DNA of 64,000 nucleotides. Origin: Arenicola marina. Its lineage: Eukaryota; Annelida; Polychaeta; Arenicolidae. Position 1 is the stretch's first letter, and every line of letters begins with the position of its first letter. The position numbers and the translations under genes are program-made. Below the pieces are notes generated by a model. That model made no database searches, had not been told where the DNA came from, and worked only from the letters and a program-made list of their open reading frames with translations. The DNA is taken from contig OZ025249.1 in assembly GCA_964019135.1 (NCBI GenBank), forward strand, positions 6,250,039 to 6,314,038. Direction: 5' to 3'. Below are positions 47,001-59,700 of this stretch, one piece after another.

Positions 47001-49030
47001 CGATGAGAGTGGGCTGTAGTGGGTGGGAGGCCGCGATGGGAGTGGGCTGTAGTGGGTGTGAGGCCGCGATGGGAGCGGGCTGTAGTGGGTGTGAGGCCGC
47101 GATGGGAGTGGGCTGTAGGGGTTGGGAGGCCGCGATGGGAGAGGGCTGTAATGGGTGTGAGGCCGCGATGGGAGTGGGCTATAGGGGGTGTGAGGCCGCG
47201 ATGGGAGCGGGCTGTAGTGGGTGGGAGGCCGCGATGGGAGTGGGCTGTAGTGGGTGGGAGACCGCGATGGGAGCGGGCTGTAGGGGGTGGGAGGCCGCGA
47301 TGGGAGAGGGCTGTAGTGGGTGTGAGGCCGCGATGGGAGTGGGCTATAGGGGGTGTGAGGCCGCGATGGGAGCGGGCTGTAGTGGGTGTGAGGCCGCGAT
47401 GGGAGTGGTCTGTAGTGGGTGGGAGACCGCGATGGGAGCGGGCTGTAGTGGGTGTGAGGCCGCGATGGGAGCGGGCTGTAGTGGGTGAGACGCCGCGATG
47501 GGAGCGGGCTGTAGTGGGTGTGAGGCCGGGATGGGAGCGGGCTGTAGTGGGTGTGAGGCCGCGATGGGAGTGGGCTGTAGGGGGTGGGAGGCCGCGATGG
47601 GAGCGGGCTGTAGTGGGTGTGAGGCCGCGATGGGAGTGGGCTATAGGGGGTGTGAGGCCGCGATGGGAGCGGGCTGTAGTGGGTGTGAGGCCGCGATGGG
47701 AGTGGGCTGTAGTGGGTGGGAGGCCGCGATGGGAGTGGTCTGTAGTGGGTTGGAGGCCGCGATGGCAGCGGGCTGTAGGGGGTGGGAGGCCGCGATGGGA
47801 GCGGGCTGTAGTGGGTGGGAGGCCGCGATGGGAGCGGGCTGTAGTGGGTGTGAGGCCGCGATGGGAGCGGGCTGTAGTGCGTGTGAGGCCGCGATGGGAG
47901 TGGGCTGTAGGGGGTGGGAGGCCGCGATGGGAGCGGGCTGTAGAGGGTGCGAGGCCGCGATGGGAGTGGGCTGTAGGGGGTGTGAGGCCGCGATGGGAGC
48001 GGGCTGTAGTGGGTGTGAGGCCGCCATGGGAGCGGGCTGTAGTGGGTGTGAGGCCGCGATGGGAGCGGGCTGCAGGGGGTGTGAGGCCGCGATGGGAGCG
48101 GGCTGCAGGGGGTGTGAGGCCGCGATGGGAGCGGGCTGTAGTGTGTGGGAGGCCGCGATGGGAGTGGGCTGTAGAGGGTGGGAGGCCGCGATGGGAGCGG
48201 GCTGTAGTAGGTGTGAGGCCGCGATGGGACCGGGCTGTAGTGGGTGTGAGGCCGCGATGAGAGTGGGCTATAGGGGGTGTGAGGCCGCGATGGGAGCGGG
48301 CTGCAGGGGGTGTGAGGCGGCGATGGGAGCGGGCTGTAGTGGGTGTGAGGCCGCGATGGGAGCTGGCTGTAGGGGGTGAGAGGCCGCGATGGGAGCGGGC
48401 GGTAGGGGGTGTGAGGCCGCGATGGGAGTGGGCTGTAGGGGGTGGGAGGCCGCGATGGGAGCGGGCTGTAGTGGGTGGGAGGCCGCGATGGGAGTGGGCG
48501 GTAGGGGGTGGGAGGCCGCGATGGGAGTGGGCTGTAGGGGGTGGGAGGCCGCGATGGGAGTGGGCTGGAGAGGGTGGGAGGCCGCGATGGGAGCGGGCTG
48601 TAGTGGGTGTGAGGCCGCGATGGGAGCGGGCTGTAGTGGGAGGGAGACCGCGATGGGAGCGGGCTGTAGGGGATGAGAGGCCGCGATGGGAGAGGCTGTA
48701 GGGGGTGAGAGGCCGCGATTTGAGTGGGCTGTAGTGGGTGGGAGGCCGCGATGGGAGTGGGCTGTAGTGGGTGGGAGGCCGCGATGGGAGTGGGCTGTAG
48801 TTGGTGTGAGGCCGCGATGGAAGCGGGCTGTAGTGGGTGTGAGGCCGCGATGGGAGCGGGCTCTAGAGGGTGGGAGGCCGCGATGGGAGCGGGCTGTAGT
48901 GGGTGGGAGGCCGAGATGGAAGTGGGCTGTAGTGGGTGTGAGGCCGCGATGGGAGTGGGCTGTAGGGGGTGCGAGGCCGCGATGGGAGTGGGCTGTAGGG
49001 GGTGTGAGGCCGCGATGAGAGTGGGCTGTA

Positions 49031-52000
49031 GTGGGTGAGAGGCCGCGATGGGAGTGGGCTGTAGGGGGTGAGAGGCCGCGATGGGAGCGGGCTGTAGAGG
49101 GTGTGAGGCCGCGATGGGAGCGGGCTGTAGTGGGTGTGAGGCCGCGATGGGAGTCGGCTGTAGGGGGTCGGAGGCCGCGATGGGAGCGGGCTGTAGTGGG
49201 TGAGAGGCCGCGATGGGAGCGGGCTGTAGTGGGTGTGAGACCGGGATGGGAGCGGGCTATAGGGGGTGTGAGGCCGCGATGGGAGCGGGCTGTAGTGGGT
49301 GTGAGGCCGCGATGGGAGTGGGCTGTAGTGGGTGGGAGGCCGCTATGGGAGTGAGCTGTAGTGGGTGGGAGGCCGCGATGGCAGCGGGCTGTAGGGGGTG
49401 GGAGGCCGCGATGGGAGCGGGCTGTAGTGGGTGGGAGACCGCGATGGGAGCGGGCTGTAGTGGGTTGGAGGCCGCGATGGGAGCGGGCTGTAGTGGGTGG
49501 GAGGCCGGGATGGGAGCGGGCTGTAGTGGGTGTGAGGCCGCGATGGGAGTGGGCTGTAGGGGGTGGGATTCCGCGATGGGAGAGGGCTGTAGTGGGTGTG
49601 AGGCCGCGATGGGAGTGGTCTGTAGTGCGTGGGAGGCCGCGATGGGAGCGGGCTGTAGGGGGTGGGAAGCCGCGATGGGAGCGGGCTGTAGTGGGTGTGA
49701 GGCCGCGATGGGAGAGGGCTGTAGTGGGTGGGAGGCCGCGATGGGAGTGGTCTGTAGTGGGTGTGAGGCCGCGATGGCAGCGGGCTGTAGTGGGTGTGAG
49801 GCCGCGATGGGAGTGGGCTGTAGTGGGTGTGAGGCCGCGATGGCAGGTGGCTGTAGTGGGTGTGAGGCCGCGATGGGAGCGGGCTGTAGTGGGTGTGAGG
49901 CCGGGATGGGAGCGGGCTGTAGGGGGTGGGAGGCCGCGATGGGAGCGGGCTGTAGTGGGTGTGAGGCCGCGATGGGAGAGGGCTGTAGTGGGTGTGAGGC
50001 CGCGATGGGAGTGGTCTGTAGTGGGTGTGAGGCCGCGATGGGAGCGGGCTGTAGTGGGTGTGAGGCCGCGATGGGAGTGGGCTGTAGGGGGTGGGAGGCC
50101 GCGATGGGAGCGGGCTGTAGTGGGTGTGAGGCCGCGATGGGAGAGGGCTGTAGTGGGTGTGAGGCCGCGATGGGAGTGGTCTGTAGTGGGTGTGAGGCCG
50201 CGATGGGAGCGGGCTGTAGTGGGTGTGAGGCCGCGATGGGAGTGGGCTGTAGGGGGTGGGAGGCCGCGATGGGAGCGGGCTGTAGTGGGTGTGAGGCCGG
50301 GATAAGAGCGGGCTGTACTGGGCGTGAGGCCGCGATGGGAGCGGGCTTTAGTGGGTGTGAGGCCGCGATGGGAGCGGGCTGTAGTGGGTGGGAGGCCGCG
50401 ATGGGAGCGGGCTGTAGTGAGTGTGAGGCCGCGATGGGAGTGGGCTATAGGGGGTGTGAGGCCGCGATGGGAGCGGGCTGTAGTGGGTGTGAGGCCGCGA
50501 TGGGAGTGGGCTGTAGTGGGTGGGAGGCCGCGATGGGAGTGGTCTGTAGTGGGTGGGAGACTGCGATGGGAGCGGGCTGTAGTGGGTGGGAGGCCGCGAT
50601 GGAAGCGGGCTGTAGTGGGTGGGAGGCCGCGATGGGAGCGGGCTGTAGTGGGTGTGAGGCCGCGATGGGAGCGGGCTGTAGTGGGTGTGAGGCCGCGATG
50701 AGAGTGGGCTGTAGGGGGTGGGAGGCCGCGATGGGAGCGGGCTGTAGGGGGTGTGAGGCCGCGATGAGAGTGGGCTGTAGTGGGTGGGAGGCCGCGATGG
50801 GAGTGGGCTGTAGTGGGTGTGAGGCCGGGATGGGAGCGGGCTGTAGTGGGTGTGAGGCCGCGATGGGAGCGGGCTGTAGTGGGTGTGAGGCCGCGATGGG
50901 AGTGGGCTCTAGGGGGTGGGAGGCCGCGATGGGAGAGGGCTGTAGTGGGTGTGAGGCCGCGATGGGAGTGGGCTATAGGGGGTGTGAGGCCGCGATGGGA
51001 GCGGGCTGTAGTGGGTGTGAGGCCGCGATGGGAGTGGGCTGTAGTGGGTGGGAGACCGCGATGGGAGCGGGCTGTAGGGGGTGGGAGGCCGCGATGGGAG
51101 AGGGCTGTAGTGGGTGTGAGGCCGCGATGGGAGTGGGCTATAGGGGGTGTGAGGCCGCGATGGGAGCGGGCTGTAGTGGGTGTGAGGCCGCGATGGGAGT
51201 GGTCTGTAGTGGGTGGGAGACCGCGATGGGAGCGGGCTGTAGTGGGTGGGAGGCCGCGATGGGAGCGGGCTGTAGTGGGTGAGAGGCCGCGATGGGAGCG
51301 GGCTGTAGGGGGTGAGAGGCCGCGATGGGAGCGGGCTGTAGAGGGTGTGAGGCCGCGATGGGAGCGGGCTGTAGTGGGTGTGAGGCCGCGATGGGAGTCG
51401 GCTGTAGGGGGTCGGAGGCCGCGATGGGAGCGGGCTGTAGTGGGTGAGAGGCCGCGATGGGAGCGGGCTGTAGTGGGTGTGAGACCGGGATGGGAGCGGG
51501 CTATAGGGGGTGTGAGGCCGCGATGGGAGCGGGCTGTAGTGGGTGTGAGGCCGCGATGGGAGTGGGCTGTAGTGGGTGGGAGGCCGCTATGGGAGTGAGC
51601 TGTAGTGGGTGGGAGGCCGCGATGGCAGCGGGCTGTAGGGGGTGGGAGGCCGCGATGGGAGCGGGCTGTAGTGGGTGGGAGACCGCGATGGGAGCGGGCT
51701 GTAGTGGGTTGGAGGCCGCGATGGGAGCGGGCTGTAGTGGGTGGGAGGCCGGGATGGGAGCGGGCTGTAGTGGGTGTGAGGCCGCGATGGGAGTGGGCTG
51801 TAGGGGGTGGGATTCCGCGATGGGAGAGGGCTGTAGTGGGTGTGAGGCCGCGATGGGAGTGGTCTGTAGTGCGTGGGAGGCCGCGATGGGAGCGGGCTGT
51901 AGGGGGTGGGAGGCCGCGATGGGAGCGGGCTGTAGTGGGTGTGAGGCCGCGATGGGAGAGGGCTGTAGTGGGTGGGAGGCCGCGATGGGAGTGGTCTGTA

Positions 52001-53700
52001 GTGGGTGTGAGGCCGCGATGGCAGCGGGCTGTAGTGGGTGTGAGGCCGCGATGGGAGTGGGCTGTAGTGGGTGTGAGGCCGCGATGGCAGCGGGCTGTAG
52101 TGGGTGTGAGGCCGCGATGGGAGCGGGCTGTAGTGGGTGTGAGGCCGGGATGGGAGCGGGCTGTAGGGGGTGGGAGGCCGCGATGGGAGCGGGCTGTAGT
52201 GGGTGTGAGGCCGCGATGGGAGAGGGCTGTAGTGAGTGTGAGGCCGCGATGGGAGTGGTCTGTAGTGGGTGAGAGGCCGCGATGGGAGCGGGCTGTAGAT
52301 GGTGTGAGGCCGCGATGGGAGCGGGCTGTAGTGGGTGTGAGGCCGCGATGGGAGTCGGCTGTAGGGGGTGGGAGGCCGCGATGGGAGAGGGCTGTAGTGG
52401 GTGTGAGGCCGCGATGGGAGTGGTCTGTAGTGGGTGTGAGGCCGCGATGGGAGCGGGCTGTAGTGGGTGTGAGGCCGCGATGGGAGTGGGCTGTAGGGGG
52501 TGGGAGGCCGCGATGGGAGCGGGCTGTAGTGGGTGTGAGGCCGCGATGGGAGCGGGCTGTAGTGGGTGTGAGGCCGCGATGGGAGTGGGCTGTAGTGGGT
52601 GGGAGGCCGCGATGGGAGTGGTCTGTAGTGGGTGGGAGACCGCGATGGGAGCGGGCTGTAGTGGGTGGGAGGCCGCGATGGAAGCGGGCTGTAGTGGGTG
52701 GGAGGCCGCGATGGGAGCGGGCTGTAGTGGGTGTGAGGCCGCGATGGGAGCGGGCTGTAGTGGGTGTGAGGCCGCGATGAGAGTGGGCTGTAGAGGGTGG
52801 GAGGCCGCGATGGGAGCGGGCTGTAGGGGGTGTGAGGCCGCGATGAGAGTGGGCTGTAGTGGGTGGGAGGCCGCGATGGGAGTGGGCTGTAGTGGGTGTG
52901 AGGTCGGGATGGGAGCGGGCTGTAGTGGGTGTGAGGCCGCGATGGGAGCGGGCTGTAGTGGGTGTGAGGCCGCGATGGGAGTGGGCTGTAGGGGTTGGGA
53001 GGCCGCGATGGGAGAGGGCTGTAGTGGGTGTGAGGCCGCGATGGGAGTGGGCTATAGGGGGTGTGAGGCCGCGATGGGAGCGGGCTGTAGTGGGTGTGAG
53101 GCCGCGATGGGAGTGGGCTGTAGTGGGTGGGAGACCGCGATGGGAGCGGGCTGTAGGGGGTGGGAGGCCGCGATGGGAGAGGGCTGTAGTGGGTGTGAGG
53201 CCGCGATGGGAGTGGGCTATAGGGGGTGTGAGGCCGCGATGGGAGCGGGCTGTAGTGGGTGTGAGGCCGCGATGGGAGTGGTCTGTAGTGGGTGGGAGAC
53301 CGCGATGGGAGCGGGCTGTAGTGGGTGGGAGGCCGCGATGGGAGCGGGCTGTAGTGGGTGGGAGGCCGCGATGGGAGCGGGCTGTAGTGGGTGTGAGGCC
53401 GCGATGGGAGCGGGCTGTAGTGGGTGTGAGGCCGCGATGAGAGTGGGCTGTAGGGGGTGGGAGGCCGCGATGGGAGCGGGCTGTAGTGGGTGGGAGGCCG
53501 CGATGGGAGCGGGCTGTAGTGGGTGGGAGGCCGCGATGGGAGCGGGCTGTAGTGGGTGTGAGGCCGCGATGGGAGCGGGCTGTAGTGTGTGTGAGGCCGC
53601 GATGAGAGTGGGCTGTAGGGGGTGGGAGGCCGCGATGGGAGCGGGCTGTAGGGGGTGCGAGGCCGCGATGGGAGTGGGCTGTAGGGGGTGTGAGGCCGCG
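49031..53700. repeat. 2,244-bp higher-order duplication (68 units) in the 33-bp array
   Basis: The rare CGCTATGGGAGTGAGCTG variant occurs at 49341 and 51585, 2,244 bp apart, inside a long matching series of unit types; about 49050-50000 corresponds to 51290-52240. A further block of 1,485 bp (45 units) follows the same logic: matching series start near 52859 and 54344. Confidence 0.8.
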
Positions 53701-53716
53701 ATGAGAGTGGGCTGTA

Positions 53717-56700
53717 GTGGGTGAGAGACCGCGATGGGAGTGGGCTGTAGTGGGTGAGAGGCCGCGATGGGAGCGGGCTGTAGATGGTGTGAGGCCGCGA
53801 TGGGAGCGGGCTGTAGTGGGTGTGAGGCCGCGATGGGAGTCGGCTGTAGGGGGTGGGAGGCCGCGATGGGAGAGGGCTGTAGTGGGTGTGAGGCCGCGAT
53901 GGGAGTGGTCTGTAGTGGGTGTGAGGCCGCGATGGGAGCGGGCTGTAGTGGGTGTGAGGCCGCGATGGGAGTGGGCTGTAGGGGGTGGGAGGCCGCGATG
54001 GGAGCGGGCTGTAGTGGGTGTGAGGCCGCGATGGGAGCGGGCTGTAGTGGGTGTGAGGCCGCGATGGGAGTGGGCTGTAGTGGGTGGGAGGCCGCGATGG
54101 GAGTGGTCTGTAGTGGGTGGGAGACCGCGATGGGAGCGGGCTGTAGTGGGTGGGAGGCCGCGATGGAAGCGGGCTGTAGTGGGTGGGAGGCCGCGATGGG
54201 AGCGGGCTGTAGTGGGTGTGAGGCCGCGATGGGAGCGGGCTGTAGTGGGTGTGAGGCCGCGATGAGAGTGGGCTGTAGAGGGTGGGAGGCCGCGATGGGA
54301 GCGGGCTGTAGGGGGTGTGAGGCCGCGATGAGAGTGGGCTGTAGTGGGTGGGAGGCCGCGATGGGAGTGGGCTGTAGTGGGTGTGAGGCCGGGATGGGAG
54401 CGGGCTGTAGTGGGTGTGAGGCCGCGATGGGAGCGGGCTGTAGTGGGTGTGAGGCCGCGATGGGAGTGGGCTGTAGGGGTTGGGAGGCCGCGATGGGAGA
54501 GGGCTGTAGTGGGTGTGAGGCCGCGATGGGAGTGGGCTATAGGGGGTGTGAGGCCGCGATGGGAGCGGGCTGTAGTGGGTGTGAGGCCGCGATGGGAGTG
54601 GGCTGTAGTGGGTGGGAGACCGCGATGGGAGCGGGCTGTAGGGGGTGGGAGGCCGCGATGGGAGAGGGCTGTAGTGGGTGTGAGGCCGCGATGGGAGTGG
54701 GCTATAGGGGGTGTGAGGCCGCGATGGGAGCGGGCTGTAGTGGGTGTGAGGCCGCGATGGGAGTGGTCTGTAGTGGGTGGGAGACCGCGATGGGAGCGGG
54801 CTGTAGTGGGTGGGAGGCCGCGATGGGAGCGGGCTGTAGTGGGTGGGAGGCCGCGATGGGAGCGGGCTGTAGTGGGTGTGAGGCCGCGATGGGAGCGGGC
54901 TGTAGTGGGTGTGAGGCCGCGATGAGAGTGGGCTGTAGGGGGTGGGAGGCCGCGATGGGAGCGGGCTGTAGGGGGTGCGAGGCCGCGATGGGAGTGGGCT
55001 GTAGGGGGTGTGAGGCCGCGATGAGAGTGGGCTGTAGTGGGTCAGAGACCGCGATGGGAGTGGGCTGTAGGGGGTGAGAGGCCGCGATGGGAGCGGGCTG
55101 TAGATGGTGTGAGGCCGCGATGGGAGCGGGCTGTAGTGGGTGTGAGGCCGCGATGGGAGTCGGCTGTAGGGGGTGGGAGGCCGCGATGGGAGCGGGCTGT
55201 AGTGGGTGAGAGGCCGCGATGGGAGCGGGCTGTAGTGGGTGTGAGGCCGGGATGGGAGCGGGCTGTAGTGGGTGTGAGGCCGCGATGGGAGTGGGCTGTA
55301 GGGGGTGGGAGGCCGCGATGGGAGCGGGCTGTAGTGGGTGTGAGGCCGCGATGGGAGTGGGCTATAGGGGGTGTGAGGCCGCGATGGGAGCGGGCTGTAG
55401 TGGGTGTGAGGCCGCGATGGGAGTGGGCTGTAGTGGGTGGGAGGCCGCGATGGGAGTGGTCTGTAGTGGGTTGGAGGCCGCGATGGCAGCGGGCTGTAGG
55501 GGGTGGGAGGCCGCGATGGGAGCGGGCTGTAGTGGGTGGGAGACCGCGATGGGAGCGGGCTGTAGTGGGTGGGAGGCCGCGATGGGAGCGGGCTGTAGTG
55601 GGTGTGAGGCCGCGATGGGAGCGGGCTGTAGTGCGTGTGAGGCCGCGATGGGAGTGGGCTGTAGGGGGTGGGAGGCCGCGATGGGAGCGGGCTGTAGAGG
55701 GTGCGAGGCCGCGATGGGAGTGGGCTGTAGGGGGTGTGAGGCCGCGATGGGAGCGGGCTGTAGTGGGTGTGAGGCCGCCATGGGAGCGGGCTGTAGTGGG
55801 TGTGAGGCCGCGATGGGAGCGGGCTGCAGGGGGTGTGAGGCCGCGATGGGAGCGGGCTGCAGGGGGTGTGAGGCCGCGATGGGAGCGGGCTGTAGTGTGT
55901 GGGAGGCCGCGATGGGAGTGGGCTGTAGAGGGTGGGAGGCCGCGATGGGAGCGGGCTGTAGTGGGTGTGAGGCCGCGATGGGAGCGGGCTGCAGGGGGTG
56001 TGAGGCCGCGATGGGAGCGGGCTGCAGGGGGTGTGAGGCGGCGATGGGAGCGGGCTGTTGTGGGTGGGAGGCCGCGATGGGAGTGGGCGGTAGGGGGTGG
56101 GAGGCGGCGATGGGAGTGGGCTGTAGGGGGTGTGAGGCCGCGATGGGATTGGGCTGGAGGGGGTGGGAGGCCGCGATGGGAGCGGGCTGTAGTGGGTGTG
56201 AGGCCGCGATGGGAGCGGGCTGTAGTGGGAGGGAGACCGCGATGGGAGCGGGCTGTAGGGGATGAGAGGCCGCGATGGGAGAGGCTGTAGGGGGTGAGAG
56301 GCCGCGATGGGAGTGGGCTGTAGTGGGTGGGAGGCCGCGATGGGAGTGGGCTGTAGTGGGTGGGAGGCCGCGATGGGAGTGGGCTGTAGTTGGTGTGAGG
56401 CCGCGATGGAAGCGGGCTGTAGTGGGTGTGAGGCCGCGATGGGAGCGGGCTCTAGGGGGTGGGGGGCCGCGATGGGAGCGGGCTGTAGTGGGTGGGAGGC
56501 CGAGATGGAAGTGGGCTGTAGTGGGTGTGAGGCCGCGATGGGAGTGGGCTGTAGGGGGTGCGAGGCCGCGATGGGAGTGGGCTGTAGGGGGTGTGAGGCC
56601 GCGATGAGAGTGGGCTGTAGTGGGTGAGAGGCCGCGATGGGAGTGGTCTGTAGTGGGTGAGAGGCCGCGATGGGAGTGGTCTGTAGTGGGTGAGAGGCCG

Positions 56701-59700
56701 CGATGGGAGCGGGCTGTAGAGGGTGTGAGGCCGCGATGGGAGCGGGCTGTAGTGGGTGTGAGGCCGCGATGGGAGTCGGCTGTAGGGGGTCGGAGGCCGC
56801 GATGGGAGCGGGCTGTAGTGGGTGAGAGGCCGCGATGGGAGCGGGCTGTAGTGGGTGTGAGACCGGGATGGGAGCGGGCTATAGGGGGTGTGAGGCCGCG
56901 ATGGGAGCGGGTTGTAGTGGGTGTGAGGCCGCGATGGGAGTGGGCTGTAGTGGGTGGGAGGCCGCTATGGGAGTGAGCTGTAGTGGGTGGGAGGCCGCGA
57001 TGGCAGCGGGCTGTAGGGGGTGGGAGGCCGCGATGGGAGCGGGCTGTAGTGGGTGGGAGACCGCGATGGGAGCGGGCTGTAGTGGGTTGGAGGCCGCGAT
57101 GGGAGCGGGCTGTAGTGGGTGGGAGGCCGGGATGGGAGCGGGCTGTAGTGGGTGTGAGGCCGCGATGGGAGTGGGCTGTAGGGGGTGGGATTCCGCGATG
57201 GGAGAGGGCTGTAGTGGGTGTGAGGCCGCGATGGGAGTGGTCTGTAGTGCGTGGGAGGCCGCGATGGGAGCGGGCTGTAGGGGGTGGGAGGCCGCGATGG
57301 GAGCGGGCTGTAGTGGGTGTGAGGCCGCGATGGGAGAGGGCTGTAGTGGGTGGGAGGCCGCGATGGGAGTGGTCTGTAGTGGGTGTGAGGCCGCGATGGC
57401 AGCGGGCTGTAGTGGGTGTGAGGCCGCGATGGGAGTGGGCTGTAGTGGGTGTGAGGCCGCGATGGCAGCGGGCTGTAGTGGGTGTGAGGCCGCGATGGGA
57501 GCGGGCTGTAGTGGGTGTGAGGCCGGGATGGGAGCGGGCTGTAGTGGGTGTGAGGCCGCGATGGGAGCGGGCTGTAGTGGGTGTGAGGCCGCGATGGGAG
57601 TGGGCTGTAGGGGGTGAGAGGCCGCGATGGGAGCGGGCTGTAGATGGTGTGAGGCCGCGATGGGAGTGGGCTGTAGGGGGTGAGAGGCCGCGATGGGAGC
57701 GGGCTGTAGATGGTGTGAGGCCGCGATGGGAGCGGGCTGTAGTGGGTGTGAGGCCGCGATGGGAGTCGGCTGTAGGGGGTGGGAGGCCGCGATGGGAGAG
57801 GGCTGTAGTGGGTGTGAGGCCGCGATGGGAGTGGTCTGTAGTGGGTGTGAGGCCGCGATGGGAGCGGGCTGTAGTGGGTGTGAGGCCGCGATGGGAGTGG
57901 GCTGTAGGGGGTGGGAGGCCGCGATGGGAGCGGGCTGTAGTGGGTGTGAGGCCGGGATGGGAGCGGGCTGTAGTGGGCGTGAGGCCGCGATGGGAGCGGG
58001 CTTTAGTGGGTGTGAGGCCGCAATGGGAGTGGGCTGTAGGGGGTGGGAGGCCGCGATGGGAGCGGGCTGTAGTGGGTGTGAGGCCGCGATGGGAGTGGGC
58101 TATAGGGGGTGTGAGGCCGCGATGGGAGCGGGCTGTAGTGGGTGTGAGGCCGCGATGGGAGTGGGCTGTAGTGGGTGGGAGGCCGCGATGGGAGTGGTCT
58201 GTAGTGGGTGGGAGACCGCGATGGGAGCGGGCTGTAGTGGGTGGGAGGCCGCGATGGAAGCGGGCTGTAGTGGGTGGGAGGCCGCGATGGGAGCGGGCTG
58301 TAGTGGGTGTGAGGCCGCGATGGGAGCGGGCTGTAGTGGGTGTGAGGCCGCGATGAGAGTGGGCTGTAGGGGGTGGGAGGCCGCGATGGGAGCGGGCTGT
58401 AGGGGGTGTGAGGCCGCGATGAGAGTGGGCTGTAGTGGGTGGGAGGCCGCGATGGGAGTGGGCTGTAGTGGGTGTGAGGCCGGGATGGGAGCGGGCTGTA
58501 GTGGGTGTGAGGCCGCGATGGGAGCGGGCTGTAGTGGGTGTGAGGCCGCGATGGGAGTGGGCTGTAGGGGTTGGGAGGCCGCGATGGGAGAAGGCTGTAG
58601 TGGGTGTGAGGCCGCGATGGGAGTGGGCTATAGGGGGTGTGAGGCCGCGATGGGAGCGGGCTGTAGTGGGTGTGAGGCCGCGATGGGAGTGGGCTGTAGT
58701 GGGTGTGAGGCCGCGATGGGAGTGGGCTATAGGGGGTGTGAGGCCGCGATGGGAGCGGGCTGTAGTGGGTGTGAGGCCGCGATGGGAGTGGTCTGTAGTG
58801 GGTGGGAGACCGCGATGGGAGCGGGCTGTAGTGGGTGGGAGGCCGCGATGGGAGCGGGCTGTAGTGGGTGGGAGGCCGCGATGGGAGCGGGCTGTAGTGG
58901 GTGTGAGGCCGCGATGGGAGCGGGCTGTAGTGGGTGTGAGGCCGCGATGAGAGTGGGCTGTAGGGGGTGGGAGGCCGCGATGGGAGCGGGCTGTAGGGGG
59001 TGCGAGGCCGCGATGGGAGTGGGCTGTAGGGGGTGTGAGGCCGCGATGAGAGTGGGCTGTAGTGGGTGAGAGACCGCGATGGGAGTGGGCTGTAGGGGGT
59101 GAGAGGCCGCGATGGGAGCGGGCTGTAGATGGTGTGAGGCCGCGATGGGAGCGGGCTGTAGTGGGTGTGAGGCCGCGATGGGAGTCGGCTGTAGGGGGTG
59201 GGAGGCCGCGATGGGAGCGGGCTGTAGTGGGTGAGAGGCCGCGATGGGAGCGGGCTGTAGTGGGTGTGAGGCCGGGATGGGAGCGGGCTGTAGTGGGTGT
59301 GAGGCCGCGATGGGAGTGGGCTGTAGTTGGTGGGAGGCCGCGATGGGAGCGGGCTGTAGTGGGTGTGAGGCCGCGATGGGAGTGGGCTATAGGGGGTGTG
59401 AGGCCGCGATGGGAGCGGGCTGTAGTGGGTGTGAGGCCGCGATGGGAGTGGGCTGTAGTGGGTGGGAGGCCGCGATGGGAGTGGTCGGTAGTGGGTTGGA
59501 GGCCGCGATGGCAGCGGGCTGTAGGGGGTGGGAGGCCGCGATGGGAGCGGGCTGTAGTGGGTGGGAGACCGCGATGGGAGCGGGCTGTAGTGGGTGGGAG
59601 GCCGCGATGGGAGCGGGCTGTAGTGGGTGTGAGGCCGCGATGGGAGCGGGCTGTAGTGCGTGTGAGGCCGCGATGGGAGTGGGCTGTAGTGGGTGGGAGG